Made by a program: the position numbers and the translations under genes. Source: Ectobius pallidus (Eukaryota > Arthropoda > Insecta > Blattodea > Ectobiidae). Taken from it: DNA of 64,000 nucleotides. Of this stretch, positions 53,476 to 63,595 are shown one piece after another. The DNA lies in NCBI GenBank assembly GCA_964059195.1, contig CAXKWD010000006.1, positions 174,652,825-174,716,824 on the forward strand, written 5' to 3'. The notes beneath the pieces were generated by a model that ran no database searches, was not told the DNA's origin, and worked only from the letters and a program-made list of their open reading frames with translations. How positions within the stretch are numbered: the first letter of the stretch is position 1; each line of letters opens with the position of its first letter.

Positions 53476-54885
53476 GAAGAAGAGAATGAAATTTACATGA
53501 TTGACATGTCCTAGTGAACAGTCTGCCAGATTTTTAAAATTCGCATTATTTTACAAAATTTGACATTTTATGTAAATACATGTACTTTTAATATAAAATA
53601 TTTCAATATCAAAATAGAATTTTCTCTTCTAACAGATTTTTTGTGAAGTTTAGAAACTTTCATTGGAGCCTAACCACAAGTCTCTATGTCTAATGATATT
53701 GGAGTTATTTTGAGTTGTTTCTTACTTTGGGAAATGAACGGATTATCCTGAAATTGAAATGGATTTATTAAATTTTAATTTCTACGCTATTTGAATATTA
53801 TCATACATTTTAATATTTTATAGGCACAAAAAGTAAGAAAATACGAATTTCACAGGGAATGGATGAGGATAGCCCTATATGAACGGAATAGTATAAGATT
53901 ATCCAGAGTTATGTGTTTCATACAAGAATTTGCCACAATTACATTTTTCTTATTTCGTTACCTCAATATATCTTGAAATTTTGTAACAGACGTATTAATG
54001 TATAATTCATGAAAAATGTTTAGTCTTAAAGATGACACTAACTCCTTCAAAAACGCTATCTCTTCTGGTATAGATGGAATTCCTAATAAGAAGAGCAGGG
54101 CTGTGGAAAGAAAGCAAGGGCCCCAGGGACAAATTTTCTCGGGCCCCTGTCAAATGTTAAATTCACTACCCAACTCGTCCTTTATAATGTATGCAACAAA
54201 AGTATTGTGTAATGATATTACATAATTATTAAGTACCAGAATGGTAACGGTACTTTATGACGTTGTCTACCAGGACTGTCTGTCTGTCCGTGTGTCTGTA
54301 AGTGCGATAACTCAAATATGCTTTATCAGATTTTCATAAAATCTCGTATGCCATTTATAACGCCCGCCCATGGGACGAAGCCTATTGATTTTGGACCAAA
54401 TCGGTTAACTGATGGCGGGCACAAAACGGAAAAATAACTTACATTAAAATGTCCTAATTAGGAACAATTTTATGTGTATATACCAGTTTAATCTTTTGAA
54501 AATTATGATTTAAATGCCGAACGTTAGTGAGGTCTACTGTTGAGTCCAAAAGGATATCTGCTTCTATTTTAAAAAATAGCAATTTTTCTTCAAGAATAAT
54601 ACGTTTCAGATTAACTGATAAGTTCCCTGTTACCGTTATACGACAGGACAATGCAGATAAAATAAACACATAAATCAAAACTTAGCTGTTTATTGACTTA
54701 TAACATATTTTGTTTTAGAGTAAATTTAGAAAATAAAAAATAAAACTAGGTCGGTCTGGCCTCCGGGGCTGCAACCCCGGCTGCCCCTTCCTCTCGTCGG
54801 GTTTGAAGAAGAGTATCCAATTTCTCACGAAACCACTTATGTATATAATGTAACGTTTCTATCTCTACAAGAATTTTCCCAGAAG
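53476..54885. other. Mostly unassigned non-coding stretch
   Basis: Contains at 54,229-54,420 a remnant of the 'aaatcggttgaccggtac' repeat, a short fragment 'aaatgtttagtcttaaagatga' related to 50,930-51,095, and a palindrome CCGGGGCTGCAACCCCGG at 54,761-54,778. No gene supported. Confidence 0.45.
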
Positions 54886-55490
54886 AATTAAACTGCCAAA
54901 ATTATACCTATCTTCAAAAAGGGTGATAATAACAATATTGCAAATTATCACCCCATTTCAATCCTTACATGTTTTCCAAAGTTGTAGAAAAATCATGTAT
55001 ACTAGACTCATTTTCTTCCTTGTGGGGGGGGGGGGGGAAATTTAAGTCTCGGTTTGGCTTCAGGAAAGGGAAAACCATTAACAATTCCAGAAGCTAAAAA
55101 CAAAGATCACTGAAACCATTTTTTTTTAGATTTCACTAAAGCTTTGATATTGTAAATCACAAAATTTTCCGAACTAAACTAACTTGTTTAGGAATAAGAG
55201 GATTTGCCAACAAGTGGTTCGTTTCTTATTTGAACCACAGATAACTGTTTGCAGAAATAGAATAAGCTCAGTCAAACACACTAAATGTTGAACATGGGGA
55301 GCCCCAAGGCTCAGTCTTTGGCCTAATGCTATTTCTAATTTTTATTAATGATCTTCCAATTAATATATCTCATTCACAAACTATCACGCATGCAGAAAAC
55401 ACAAATCTCATACTCAACAGAACTGATATTAATCTGCTTCAAATTAAAGTAAATTTTCCAAACAATAACGTTAACTAATTACTCATTATA
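54886..55490 (+). pseudogene. Heavily decayed LINE reverse transcriptase
   Basis: Across several frames one can read PIFKKG-like (ttcaaaaagggtgat), FGFRKGKT, DFTKA (motif A), EHGEPQGSVFGLMLF (motif B) and FINDLP. The order is that of a Jockey-like reverse transcriptase. A G-run at 55,025-55,037 and many indels destroy the frame. The YADD region is replaced by HAENT. Confidence 0.7.
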
Positions 55491-55609
55491 TTTGACAAAT
55501 GTATATACCTTCACTTCAATTCTCGGGCCCAAAACAATAAATTTCAACGATACTGCTTCAGGAATGGTCAATGACTCATGAGCTAATTAATCATAGAGAA
55601 ATTATTTAA

Positions 55610-55790
55610 ACAATTTAAATTTAATGAATAGCTGATCAGCAGCTAATTGGAAATATCTGTGCACATGGCAAATTAACAGACTGTTTAATTTTTTTCATTT
55701 CTCGTAAAAGAAAATTTAAAAAAGTTTAGCCTTTAAAGATAAAATAACCCACACTATTGAATATAATTGCACAAAATTTACAGGCTTTAA
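55610..55790. repeat. Dispersed repeat pair member (other at 50,930-51,095)
   Basis: See shared motifs 'gctgatcagcagctaatt' and 'attgaatat'; direct orientation; ends close to the tail of zinc-finger gene 3. Confidence 0.65.
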
Positions 55791-55886
55791 CATGTTCTAA
55801 AGAACAATTTTACCAGATTCTCTGTCGACTAAAACTCAATTTTTTCACTAAACTAATTCTTTACAGCAGTGTCTCTAAAGGGGAAA

Positions 55887-56172
55887 TCAATTGACATTTG
55901 AGATGACCGACAACATAAAACTTGTACGTTTTGTTCTCCCATGAGTAAGTCGATTAACTGTAAGATAATTTCTTAGAGGAAACATTTTCTTACAAAAATC
56001 ACACTTGGACGCTTTCTCTCCTCTATGAGTGAGCAGATGAGTTTTGAGAGTACTCTGAAGAGAAAACGTTATGATACAGAAACAACACTTGAACGATTTC
56101 TCCTGTATGAGTAACCATATGAGATTTGAGGTTACATCCTTCAGAAAATCTTTTGTTGCACACATCACACTT
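55887..56172 (-). pseudogene. Disabled C-terminal fingers beyond the stop of zinc-finger gene 3
   Basis: After TAG at 56173-56175 the frame continues with one good finger (CNKRFSEGCNLKSHMVTH). A 2-bp deletion in the following linker (GGAGAAATC in place of GGAGAGAAATC) then shifts the frame. A further finger (CFCIITFSLQSTLKTHL) and a terminal one (CDFCKKMFPLRNYLTV) follow, ending at the stop 55887-55889. The terminal unit resembles that downstream of gene 1. Confidence 0.85.
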
Positions 56173-57372
56173 CTAAGCTTTCTTGCTTGTATGAGTAAGC
56201 AGATGATTTTTGTGAGAATTGCTATGAGCAAATGTTTTGTTACAAACATCACACTTGAATGCTTTCTCCCCTGTATGAGTAAGCAGATGAGATTTGAGAT
56301 TACCCCGCTGTGAAAATGATTTATTACAAACATCACACTTGAATGCTTTTTCTCCTGTATGAGTAATCAGATGAGATTTGACACTACTATTTTGAGTAAA
56401 TGTTTTATTACAGACATCACACTTAAACGCTTTCTCTCCTGTATGAATAAGCAGATGAATTTTGAGATCACTTTTTCGACCAAATGTTTTCACACAGGAA
56501 TCACACTTAAAGGCTCTTTCTCCTGTATGAATAAGCAGATGATTTTTGTGGGAATTCCTAAGAGCAAATGTTTTGTTACAAACATCACACTTGAATGCTT
56601 TCTCCCCTGTATGAGTAAGCAGATGAGATTTGAGATTACCCCGCTGTGAAAATGATTTATTACAAACATCACACTTGAATGCTTTTTCTCCTGTATGAGT
56701 AATCAGATGAGATTTGAGACTACTATTTTGAGTAAATGTTTTATTACAGACATCACACTTAAACGCTTTCTCTCCTGTATGAATAAGCAGATGAATTTTG
56801 AGATCACTTTTTCGACAAAATGTTTTATTACAGACATTACAATTAAACGCTTTCTCCCCTGTATGAATAAGCAGATGAGTTTTAAGTATACATCTTAAAG
56901 AGAATGTCTTGTTGCACACATCACACTTAAACGCTTTCTCCCCTGTATGAGTAAGCAGATGTCTTTTGAGATCATGACTTTTAGAAAATGCTTTATTACA
57001 GACATCACACTTGAAAGCTTTGTTTCCTTTATGGGTAAGCGGACGATTTGTGGTATTGTGCCTCAAAGGAGCTGCTGTATTTTCACTTTTAGTTTGAACC
57101 GTCTTTACCAAATCAAAAGTCACAGGCTTACTCTCATATTCACCAGTAAGAACAAGCTCTTCATTATTTCCGCTGCACGAAGTCGGTGTCTCTAACTTCA
57201 CAACATTGGATACCGTTGCTTCTAATGGGTCTATATTCTCTGTTTTAATTTGTCGTGTCTCTACTAAATTGAAGGTTATGGGTTTAGCCTCACACTTGAC
57301 AGTCTGTTCGTGTTTTACACATCTCGATGGGAAGTCTTCTTGTTTTATTTCTTTTTCTTCAACAGTCTCCAT
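56173..57372 (-). CDS. C2H2 zinc-finger protein 3 (10 fingers)
   Basis: The 399-residue frame has the family N-terminus (METVEEKEIKQEDFPSRCVK, then KPITFNLVETRQIKTEN) and ten C2H2 units from C122, all with four zinc ligands. Fingers 3-6 and 7-10 are a tandem duplication of exactly 336 bp (four 84-bp units), very similar at the DNA level, hence recent. A nonsense change (linker Lys AAG to TAG) ends it in THTSKKA, cutting three fingers. A nuclear DNA-binding role is expected from the family; targets cannot be inferred. The start codon matches gene 1 and the stranded start of gene 2. The 5' flank shares about 60 bp with its sisters. Confidence 0.85.
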   Translation of the reverse strand: METVEEKEIKQEDFPSRCVKHEQTVKCEAKPITFNLVETRQIKTENIDPLEATVSNVVKLETPTSCSGNNEELVLTGEYESKPVTFDLVKTVQTKSENTAAPLRHNTTNRPLTHKGNKAFKCDVCNKAFSKSHDLKRHLLTHTGEKAFKCDVCNKTFSLRCILKTHLLIHTGEKAFNCNVCNKTFCRKSDLKIHLLIHTGEKAFKCDVCNKTFTQNSSLKSHLITHTGEKAFKCDVCNKSFSQRGNLKSHLLTHTGEKAFKCDVCNKTFALRNSHKNHLLIHTGERAFKCDSCVKTFGRKSDLKIHLLIHTGEKAFKCDVCNKTFTQNSSVKSHLITHTGEKAFKCDVCNKSFSQRGNLKSHLLTHTGEKAFKCDVCNKTFAHSNSHKNHLLTHTSKKA

Positions 57373-58494
57373 TATTTGAGGTGTTGATCTACATACGATT
57401 TACTTCAAATCCACACTAATCAGTAATAATAAATTTGGAATGTTCACACATCATGTATTGGGACTAATCAGTAATAGCACGGACAACGGACTAGATAATA
57501 GTACTTTATCCCATGGACCGTGATCAATATTTTCTGACCTGTAACCACAGATATATAGAGATAGATCGGCAATGGTGTATGCTGTACATTGAGCTCTATT
57601 ACATACTGGAGGTAGCACTGCATGATTAAAAATCGTGACGGCAGAGTTCGCGGTCCGCCATGAAAGTGAGCGTATAATTTAGCTCCTATCCCGTATCTCC
57701 TCCTAACAAACTCATGTGTATTAAGGGAATTATGAAGATGTATTGGCGTTTTTAAAACACTTTTATGAATGAAACGCTCCAATATTAACTACTTGATGCT
57801 TTTTAAGTACATAACAAAACTAATTTCATATCGTAATGGGTTGGTAAAAGTATTTAATCTCGATCAGGCGTGAATGTACATTGGTAAACAGTTGTAAACA
57901 CTCGCATTTTAAATATTAAAATAACTTCACAATAGGCCTTCATTTTGCGATATTATGCTTGATTTCGATATATAAAGAGAATAGACAAAATCTGTTCTAA
58001 GTGCTTTGGAAATGTATAAACCGTGACCTTCAACTGTACCGTTACTGTACTGGATACAATTCACATTATTTATTTATTTTGTTAATAATTCCTGTAGATT
58101 AGTGTAAAGGGAAGCCACTGAAATGAAATTTCAAAATACTTTAAGTCAGTAGGCCTACTTAGAAGTTCATTTTCTTCGAATCTGAAATTTAATTAGCCAT
58201 GCTATTTATCTTCTTATTCTTGCGACAGACAATCGTCTGTAGCCTTTTGTTGTTTCTCAATTCTGTTTGGATAGGAGATGGTGGGAGATCATCTGTTTGC
58301 GTCTGTTTATCTATTTTCGTATAATTTTCAGCGAGGTCTTATACAAAAACATCTGCTTCCTCTTATTTCTGCAATTAAAAACTAGCATGAAAAATTTAGG
58401 CCTACATGCATAAGAATACTATGTTTACATGACTGACATATTGCATAATTTATATTCCTACTTGGTACCTAAAGTAGGCCTACTACTAACCACA
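57373..58494. other. Intergenic stretch between zinc-finger gene 3 and the THAP pair
   Basis: The first ~100 bp are duplicated 5' flank ('atcagtaatagcacgg.caacgga' also at 47,189). The rest holds no recognised gene; the minus-strand frame at 57468-57782 (104 codons) has no identifiable domain. Confidence 0.5.
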
Positions 58495-58502
58495 TTACGA
58501 AC

Positions 58503-58753
58503 CAGAGGCGTACCGAGGGCGGGTTTGAACCCCACCCATTGATTAAAAAAAGGAAAATTGTACAATTTTTTTAAATTCTGCCTATAAATTGCTTAATACG
58601 AGTATAAAGCGTGGGAAGCTTACTCGTTATTGTATATCTTAATTTTTAAAGTTTTCCGGGGGAGGACCCCCGAACCCCCCTCTCCCTGGGGGGTATTCTA
58701 TACCCCACAGATGTTGTAACCCCCCCCCATATGGTCGGCCTGTTTACGCTTTG
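58503..58753. mobile_element. Short hAT-like element truncating the minus-strand THAP gene
   Basis: Flanked by the exact octamer TTACGAAC (58495-58502, 58754-58761). The left end CAGAGGCGTACCGAGG and the right end reversed CAAAGCGTAAACAGG are alike with a one-base gap. G/C-rich runs lie inside. Its right end supplies the codons Lys-Ala-stop that now finish the THAP frame. Confidence 0.8.
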
Positions 58754-59161
58754 TTACGAACCAGTTGTCTTTTTGGAACAATAATTTTTTGAAGGTGTCC
58801 TGGAAAATTGAAGACTGATGGTACAGCATCTTTTAGTAATTTTACAAGTGCACCAGACCTTGACTGATAGCAATCAGGTGTAAAGTGTCTGCTGCTTAAT
58901 TTACTGTACGCTGTGGGTGACCAATATTCTCTGCGGATTGCTTGAACCCACTTCTTCGGAATATCAGGCCAAGAAAATGGAAACCTGTACAAATAGGCAA
59001 GAAAAAGACAAGCGTTCGTGGCTAATCTACGATTGAGGTTAAGTTAGATTTGGCCAGTATCCTCAAATGTTCCAAACAAAAATAACCTACTTGTGAAACT
59101 TAAGTCCACTTCTATTTCTCTGGAGCTCTGTGTAGCCATATACCACGCAATATTCGACCAT
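58744..59161 (-). pseudogene. Degenerate THAP-domain gene, two exons
   Basis: Exon 1 (59091-59161) reads MVEYCVVYGYTELQRNRSG then LKFHK. Exon 2 (58744-58984, after TTTGTACAG) reads FPFSWPDIPKKWVQAIRRE, SSRHFTPDCY and DAVPSVF. The 106-bp intron has GT-AG ends and joins in phase, giving about 103 residues that align with a THAP zinc finger (C-x4-C ... FP ... W ... C-x2-H-F ... AVP). Two zinc ligands are changed: the second Cys to Tyr (residue 10) and the CSxHF Cys to Ser. The C-terminus is cut by a hAT insertion. It lies head to head with the THAP9-like gene, 333 bp between start codons. Best read as a decayed P-element-type or THAP gene. Confidence 0.72.
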
Positions 59162-59494
59162 TTTGTCATGAAAAATATCAAAAACACATTCGTAAATATA
59201 TGTTTACCATACGAAGCACACTTCACCAATACGCTCGGCGGTGTAGCCAACTTAACAAGTGAAGGTCACGATTTATGCAATTCCAAAGCACAGCTGTTGT
59301 GTATCCTGTTTATATATTGAGATCACTGATGCTGTACCATTGGCGGCAGTGAAGCCACATGATGCAAGGACCGCCATATTACTACACTGCAGCAGCTGAT
59401 CGTGTACATGCTACAAGTGCGTTACAGCGATGTGAATTTTAGCATTTTAGCTAATAATGTAATTGGACTGAGGAGTATAAATACTTTTTCTAAA

Positions 59495-62400
59495 ATGGTG
59501 AATACCTGTGTGGTATTCGGGTGTAATTTTTCATACTACGACAGAAAGAAACAAGGAAAGGAACACGTTTCAATACATGCGTAAGTAGGCATTTCATTAT
59601 TATTATTATTGTTAGCCATTTCATGCATTATGCATGCTTTAGTTTCTAGGAATGTATTATATGGTTGTAAATAACCATAACCTAATATTGTTAACTATTT
59701 CATACACTGTAAATAGTCATATATTACTTTAGCATTTAGAAATTGCAAATAAACTTAACCTCAATTTATGTGTATTTTTTGCATTGTAAATAATATGCTT
59801 TAGTTACTAGGAATGTTTTATGTTTTTATAAATAACTGTAAGCATACATTGATAGTTATTTCTTGTATTATTCATACTTCCTTAAGAATTTAAGCATGTG
59901 TTATAATATTTGTAGGCCCTAAGTAATTATTAACATATAAGCCATCTTATGCACTATAATTAATATTCTTATGTTATACTTCATGTTATGTTTGTAAATA
60001 ACTCTAACCTTAATATACCTCTAGGTACAAAAATGGTTAAACTTTTGGATAGTAAATAAATAAGTAGGCCCTTATGATATGCATGCAGGAATACCTACCG
60101 TATCTAATTAATTGCATCATTTATTTGAGTTTATAATTAACATATTTAATATTTATTTATTTATTTCAGAGTTCCTAAGAAGAAGGACATTCGGGAAGCA
60201 TGGATAAAGGCGATCAACAGAAAGAATTGGCAACCGACTACAGCTTCAGGTGTGTGCTCTCAACATTTTCGTCCCGAAGATATGGACTATACTGGCCAAA
60301 CCAGGAGGCTGAGAGAAGGAGCAGTTCCCTCTGTATTTCCTTCTTATCCTGTGCATTTGCAGAAGCGACATGTAGTCCCACGGAAACCACCTAAAGTGAG
60401 ACATGTGTCTTCAAAACCTGATATCGCTACGTGTGCCAGTGAAATCACAATAACAGAAACTGTCAAGATTGAAGTTGGTGTAAATTCTGGTGAGAATAGT
60501 ATTGGTACATGTGACAATAGTGGTGGCTCTGAACCATTAACACCCCGGAAAAGAAAATTAATGACCCAATTGAGTGAGAAAAATGTTGAGCTTTGCAGTG
60601 CAAGAAAGAAAATAAAGATTTTGCAGCAAAAGGTACGACGGCATGAGAAAAAATTAAAATATGACAGAGAAGTTATTGACTTGTTAGTGAAAGAAAAACT
60701 CATTCTTGAAAATAATGCTGAAATATTAAAAAATTCACTCCCTTCTGATGTATGCTGCTTGTTAGACAGAGCAGCGCAGAGTGCTGGAACCAGAGTAAGT
60801 AAACACGGCTTGGCATATGAACCTTTGTTAAGATCATTTGCATTGACCTTGCACTATTTCTCACCAAAAGCATATGAGTTTGTACGGTTGAAGTTCAATA
60901 ATTCATTGCCTAGTACAAGGACAATACGTTCCTGGTATATGAAAATTGATTGTGAACCAGGTCTGTGCACTGAAGCTTTTAATGCAATTGCATGTAAAGT
61001 TAGAGAAAGCAACGAGAAGGCTCAAGTTCCTATAGTATGCCTCTCTATTGATGATATATGCCTGAAGGAACATGTAGAATATACTGGAAATAAAATTATA
61101 GGTTATGTAGATGTTGGTACCGAAATTAATAATGACAGTTTACCCACGGCAAAAATGGCCTGTGTAATTATGTGTACAGCAGTAAATGATACCTGGAAGA
61201 TCCCTTGTGGCTATTTTTTTATCGATTCACTCTCAGGTCAGGAAAGAGCATTTTTAATGTCAAGTTGCATCGACAAATTGCATGAAATTGGTGTCACCAT
61301 AGCTGCAGTTGTATTTGATGGAGCCAGCTCCAATATAAGTATGGCCAACAACTTGGGAGCTAATTTATCTGATGCAAATAATCTCAAAACCAGTTTTCTT
61401 CACCCATCTCTGTCAGGAGCATCAGTTGCTGTATTACTTGATGCCTGTCATATGATCAAACTTGTACGCAACTGTTTAGCTGAGAAACAAATAATTTATC
61501 GCAAAGACGGTGCAATTCGCTGGTCTTATGTGAAATCTCTATTCGAATTACAAAGTGCCGAGGGTTTGTGTCTAGCAAACAAATTAACCTCGAAACATAT
61601 CAACTGGCATAAACATAAAATGCGTGTGAGACCTGCAGTTCAGACACTTAGTAAATCAGTAGCAGAGGCACTGGATTTCTGTAATGTGGTGTTAAAGCTA
61701 CAAGAATTTGAAGGTTGTGAAGAAACTGTGAAGTTCCTTAAATATATGGACAAGATATTTGATTTACTCAATTCATCCAGCAAGTTTGGCAAAGCATTCA
61801 AAGCCCCACTTGCAATGGAAAATGAAAATCTATGGAGTCCATTCATTTGTGATGCTATTGCATACATTGACTCCCTATACACTGATAAGGAATGTGAACA
61901 GAAGATTATAACGTGTAATAGGAAGGTTGGATTTGTGGGCCTAAAAGTGTGCTTATTGTCTGTGCAGAATTTATATGACATGTTTGTAAAAACAAAAAAA
62001 ATGGAATACCTTCTGACATACAAATTAAGCCAGGATCATGTAGAACTATTTTTTGGTCTCATAAGGCAACGAGGAGGTTGGAACGTTAATCCCACATGTT
62101 TGCAGTTCAAATCAGCCTTCAAACGACTGATTACCAGGAATGAACTAAAATGCATAAAAACAGGAAATTGCATTTCACAAGATAGTATACCTATCCTTAA
62201 TGTAAGTAGTACTCGTGATGCGAAGAGCACTCAATTTATACAAAATGAGGATGATCCCTTATGTCTTCAGTCACCAGTTCAGATTTCTGATCATGATTAT
62301 TGCCCATCTTATTCAACATTAACATTGTTGTCAGACAGTATTGTTGAATACATATCAGGTTATGTTGTTAAGAAAGTAGTCAGTTCTCTAAAGTGTGACA

Positions 62401-62798
62401 ACTGCAAAAAAGCGATTACACAGACAGAATGTCCATATTCATTTATTTCTTTCAAAAGTAATGGGAAGTTATTTATTCCTTCAAATGATGTGGTTAGAGT
62501 ATGTAAATTAAGTGAAAGATGTTTTAGAGAGAATTTATGCAGAGGCATCAATTCAATTGTGAAAAGTAACATACCCTACAAAGTCGCAGCTGAAGCAAAT
62601 GAACTAGGTTTGTTTCCCTCATTAAATACTCATGTATTGGACTTAAATCCATTGGACACTCATGTTAATAGATTGATACAAGTAATTTCATTGTCATATT
62701 TGAAAATTCGCATTAATCATGCAGTTAGGGAAACTAATAGACATAAGATTGATCACAGATCAGTCTACAATCGCCTGGCTATTTTCAAACATTTGTAA
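59495..62798 (+). CDS. THAP9/P-element-type transposase, two exons, apparently intact
   Basis: Exons 59495-59580 and 60170-62798 (donor GC|GTAAGT, acceptor TTTCAG|A) join in phase to give 904 residues. The THAP zinc finger at 1-86 has ligands C5, C10, C58 and H61 and the AVPSVF box at 80-85; it should bind specific DNA. A Leu-rich coiled coil follows at about 160-215. The RNase H-like transposase core has LSIDD (D323/D324), VFDGASSN (D412) and LSQDHVELFFG (D651/E654), followed by IRQRGGW. An insertion domain carries LLDACHMIKLVRN (about 451-463). The C-terminal part has YISGYVVKKV and CDNCKK. No stop or frameshift is seen. P-element transposases cut DNA to move the element, and THAP9 is a domesticated relative. 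No matching terminal repeats were found around the gene, so mobility is undecided. Confidence 0.9.
59581..60169 (+). other. Intron of the THAP9-like gene with diverged internal repeats
   Basis: Four or five diverged units of the type 'gctttagtt.ctaggaatgt.ttatg.ttgtaaataac..taa' follow one another at about 80-90 bp spacing. The 3' splice site follows a TTTATTTATTTATTTCAG tract. Confidence 0.6.
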
Positions 62799-62814
62799 AT
62801 ATTCTGTTTATCAA

Positions 62815-63595
62815 TTGAAGGGGCTAGTTCCATAAGGGTGTAAGGCACAAATCTTTAATTTTGAGTTTTTAACATTTATGCCTTCTCCTCATATCTCTTA
62901 AATACTCAGTGAAATATTGTACTTGTGCCTTAAACCTCTGCTCAGTTATAAGAAAAGACCTGTGAGACTGCACATTCATTCTACAGTGAGTTCCACGCAA
63001 GAGTTGGCCAATGACGCAGGTTCCTGCGGTGCGGCGGGCACAGCTCCAACTCCCGAGCGATCGGGTGAAATATCTACGCTAATAGAGCCACGGTCGGTGT
63101 AATGATTCAGGTTCTCACATTTACAGTTAAGATTACAATGAAAATAAACACGTACTTCATCACAAGAGATGTTGGAATTGTTCTCTTGTTGCATCCACAC
63201 ATTACTGGCACTTTTTTTAGGAAATTTTCTTTCACGCGCATAAGTTCAGCTTCCGATATAAAGTTAATTTCTCTTTTTACTAAATAATAAAATAAAGTAA
63301 ATACTAAAATAAAGGTTTTTACTAAAATAAAGTAAAAACAAATAATATGATACAAAGTAAAAAGATTTTGCTACTGTAAAAGTACTTCAGTTTTTGTTTG
63401 ACATGTTTAGGTACCTCTAGTTGTAAAAAAATCCCAATACATTGTAAATTTAGCCTGTCCTTCAAAAATATATGTTATAAAATTAAACTTTAAACCACCT
63501 AGGCTACTTGTGAGTGGTAACATTGTTTAAAAACATCAAGAATTCTCGAAACCATGTCCTTCTGCCTTACGCCTTTATGGAACTAGGCCCTTCAA
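62815..63595. repeat. 781-bp segment bounded by inverted repeats, just 3' of the THAP9-like gene
   Basis: The left edge TTGAAGGGGCTAGTTCCATA and the reverse complement of the right edge TTGAAGGGCCTAGTTCCATA continue to match through AA.GG.GTAAGGCA (about 33 bp, three differences). It starts 17 bp after the transposase stop codon. The interior is AT-rich with short frames lacking motifs. It looks like a MITE, but no certain target-site duplication was found. It probably contains the 3' UTR, with AATAAA-like signals near 63,287-63,292. Confidence 0.75.

Noticed and set aside
55887..57195. Plus-strand frames and alternative minus frames in zinc-finger gene 3
   Set aside because: Repeat shadows of the C2H2 array, except the 55887 end, which is used only to trace the disabled tail.
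57468..57782. 104-codon minus-strand frame between the zinc-finger and THAP genes
   Set aside because: No motif, no similarity recognised, and no splice or promoter context; left unannotated.
59402..59494. Upstream in-frame ATG for the THAP9-like protein
   Set aside because: The frame is open further upstream, but THAP domains begin within a few residues of the first zinc cysteine; ATG at 59495 places it at residue 5 as in the family.
60252..60254. Start of the transposase at GTG 60252
   Set aside because: This codon is an internal Val of the THAP domain; the upstream exon and splice sites complete the zinc finger.
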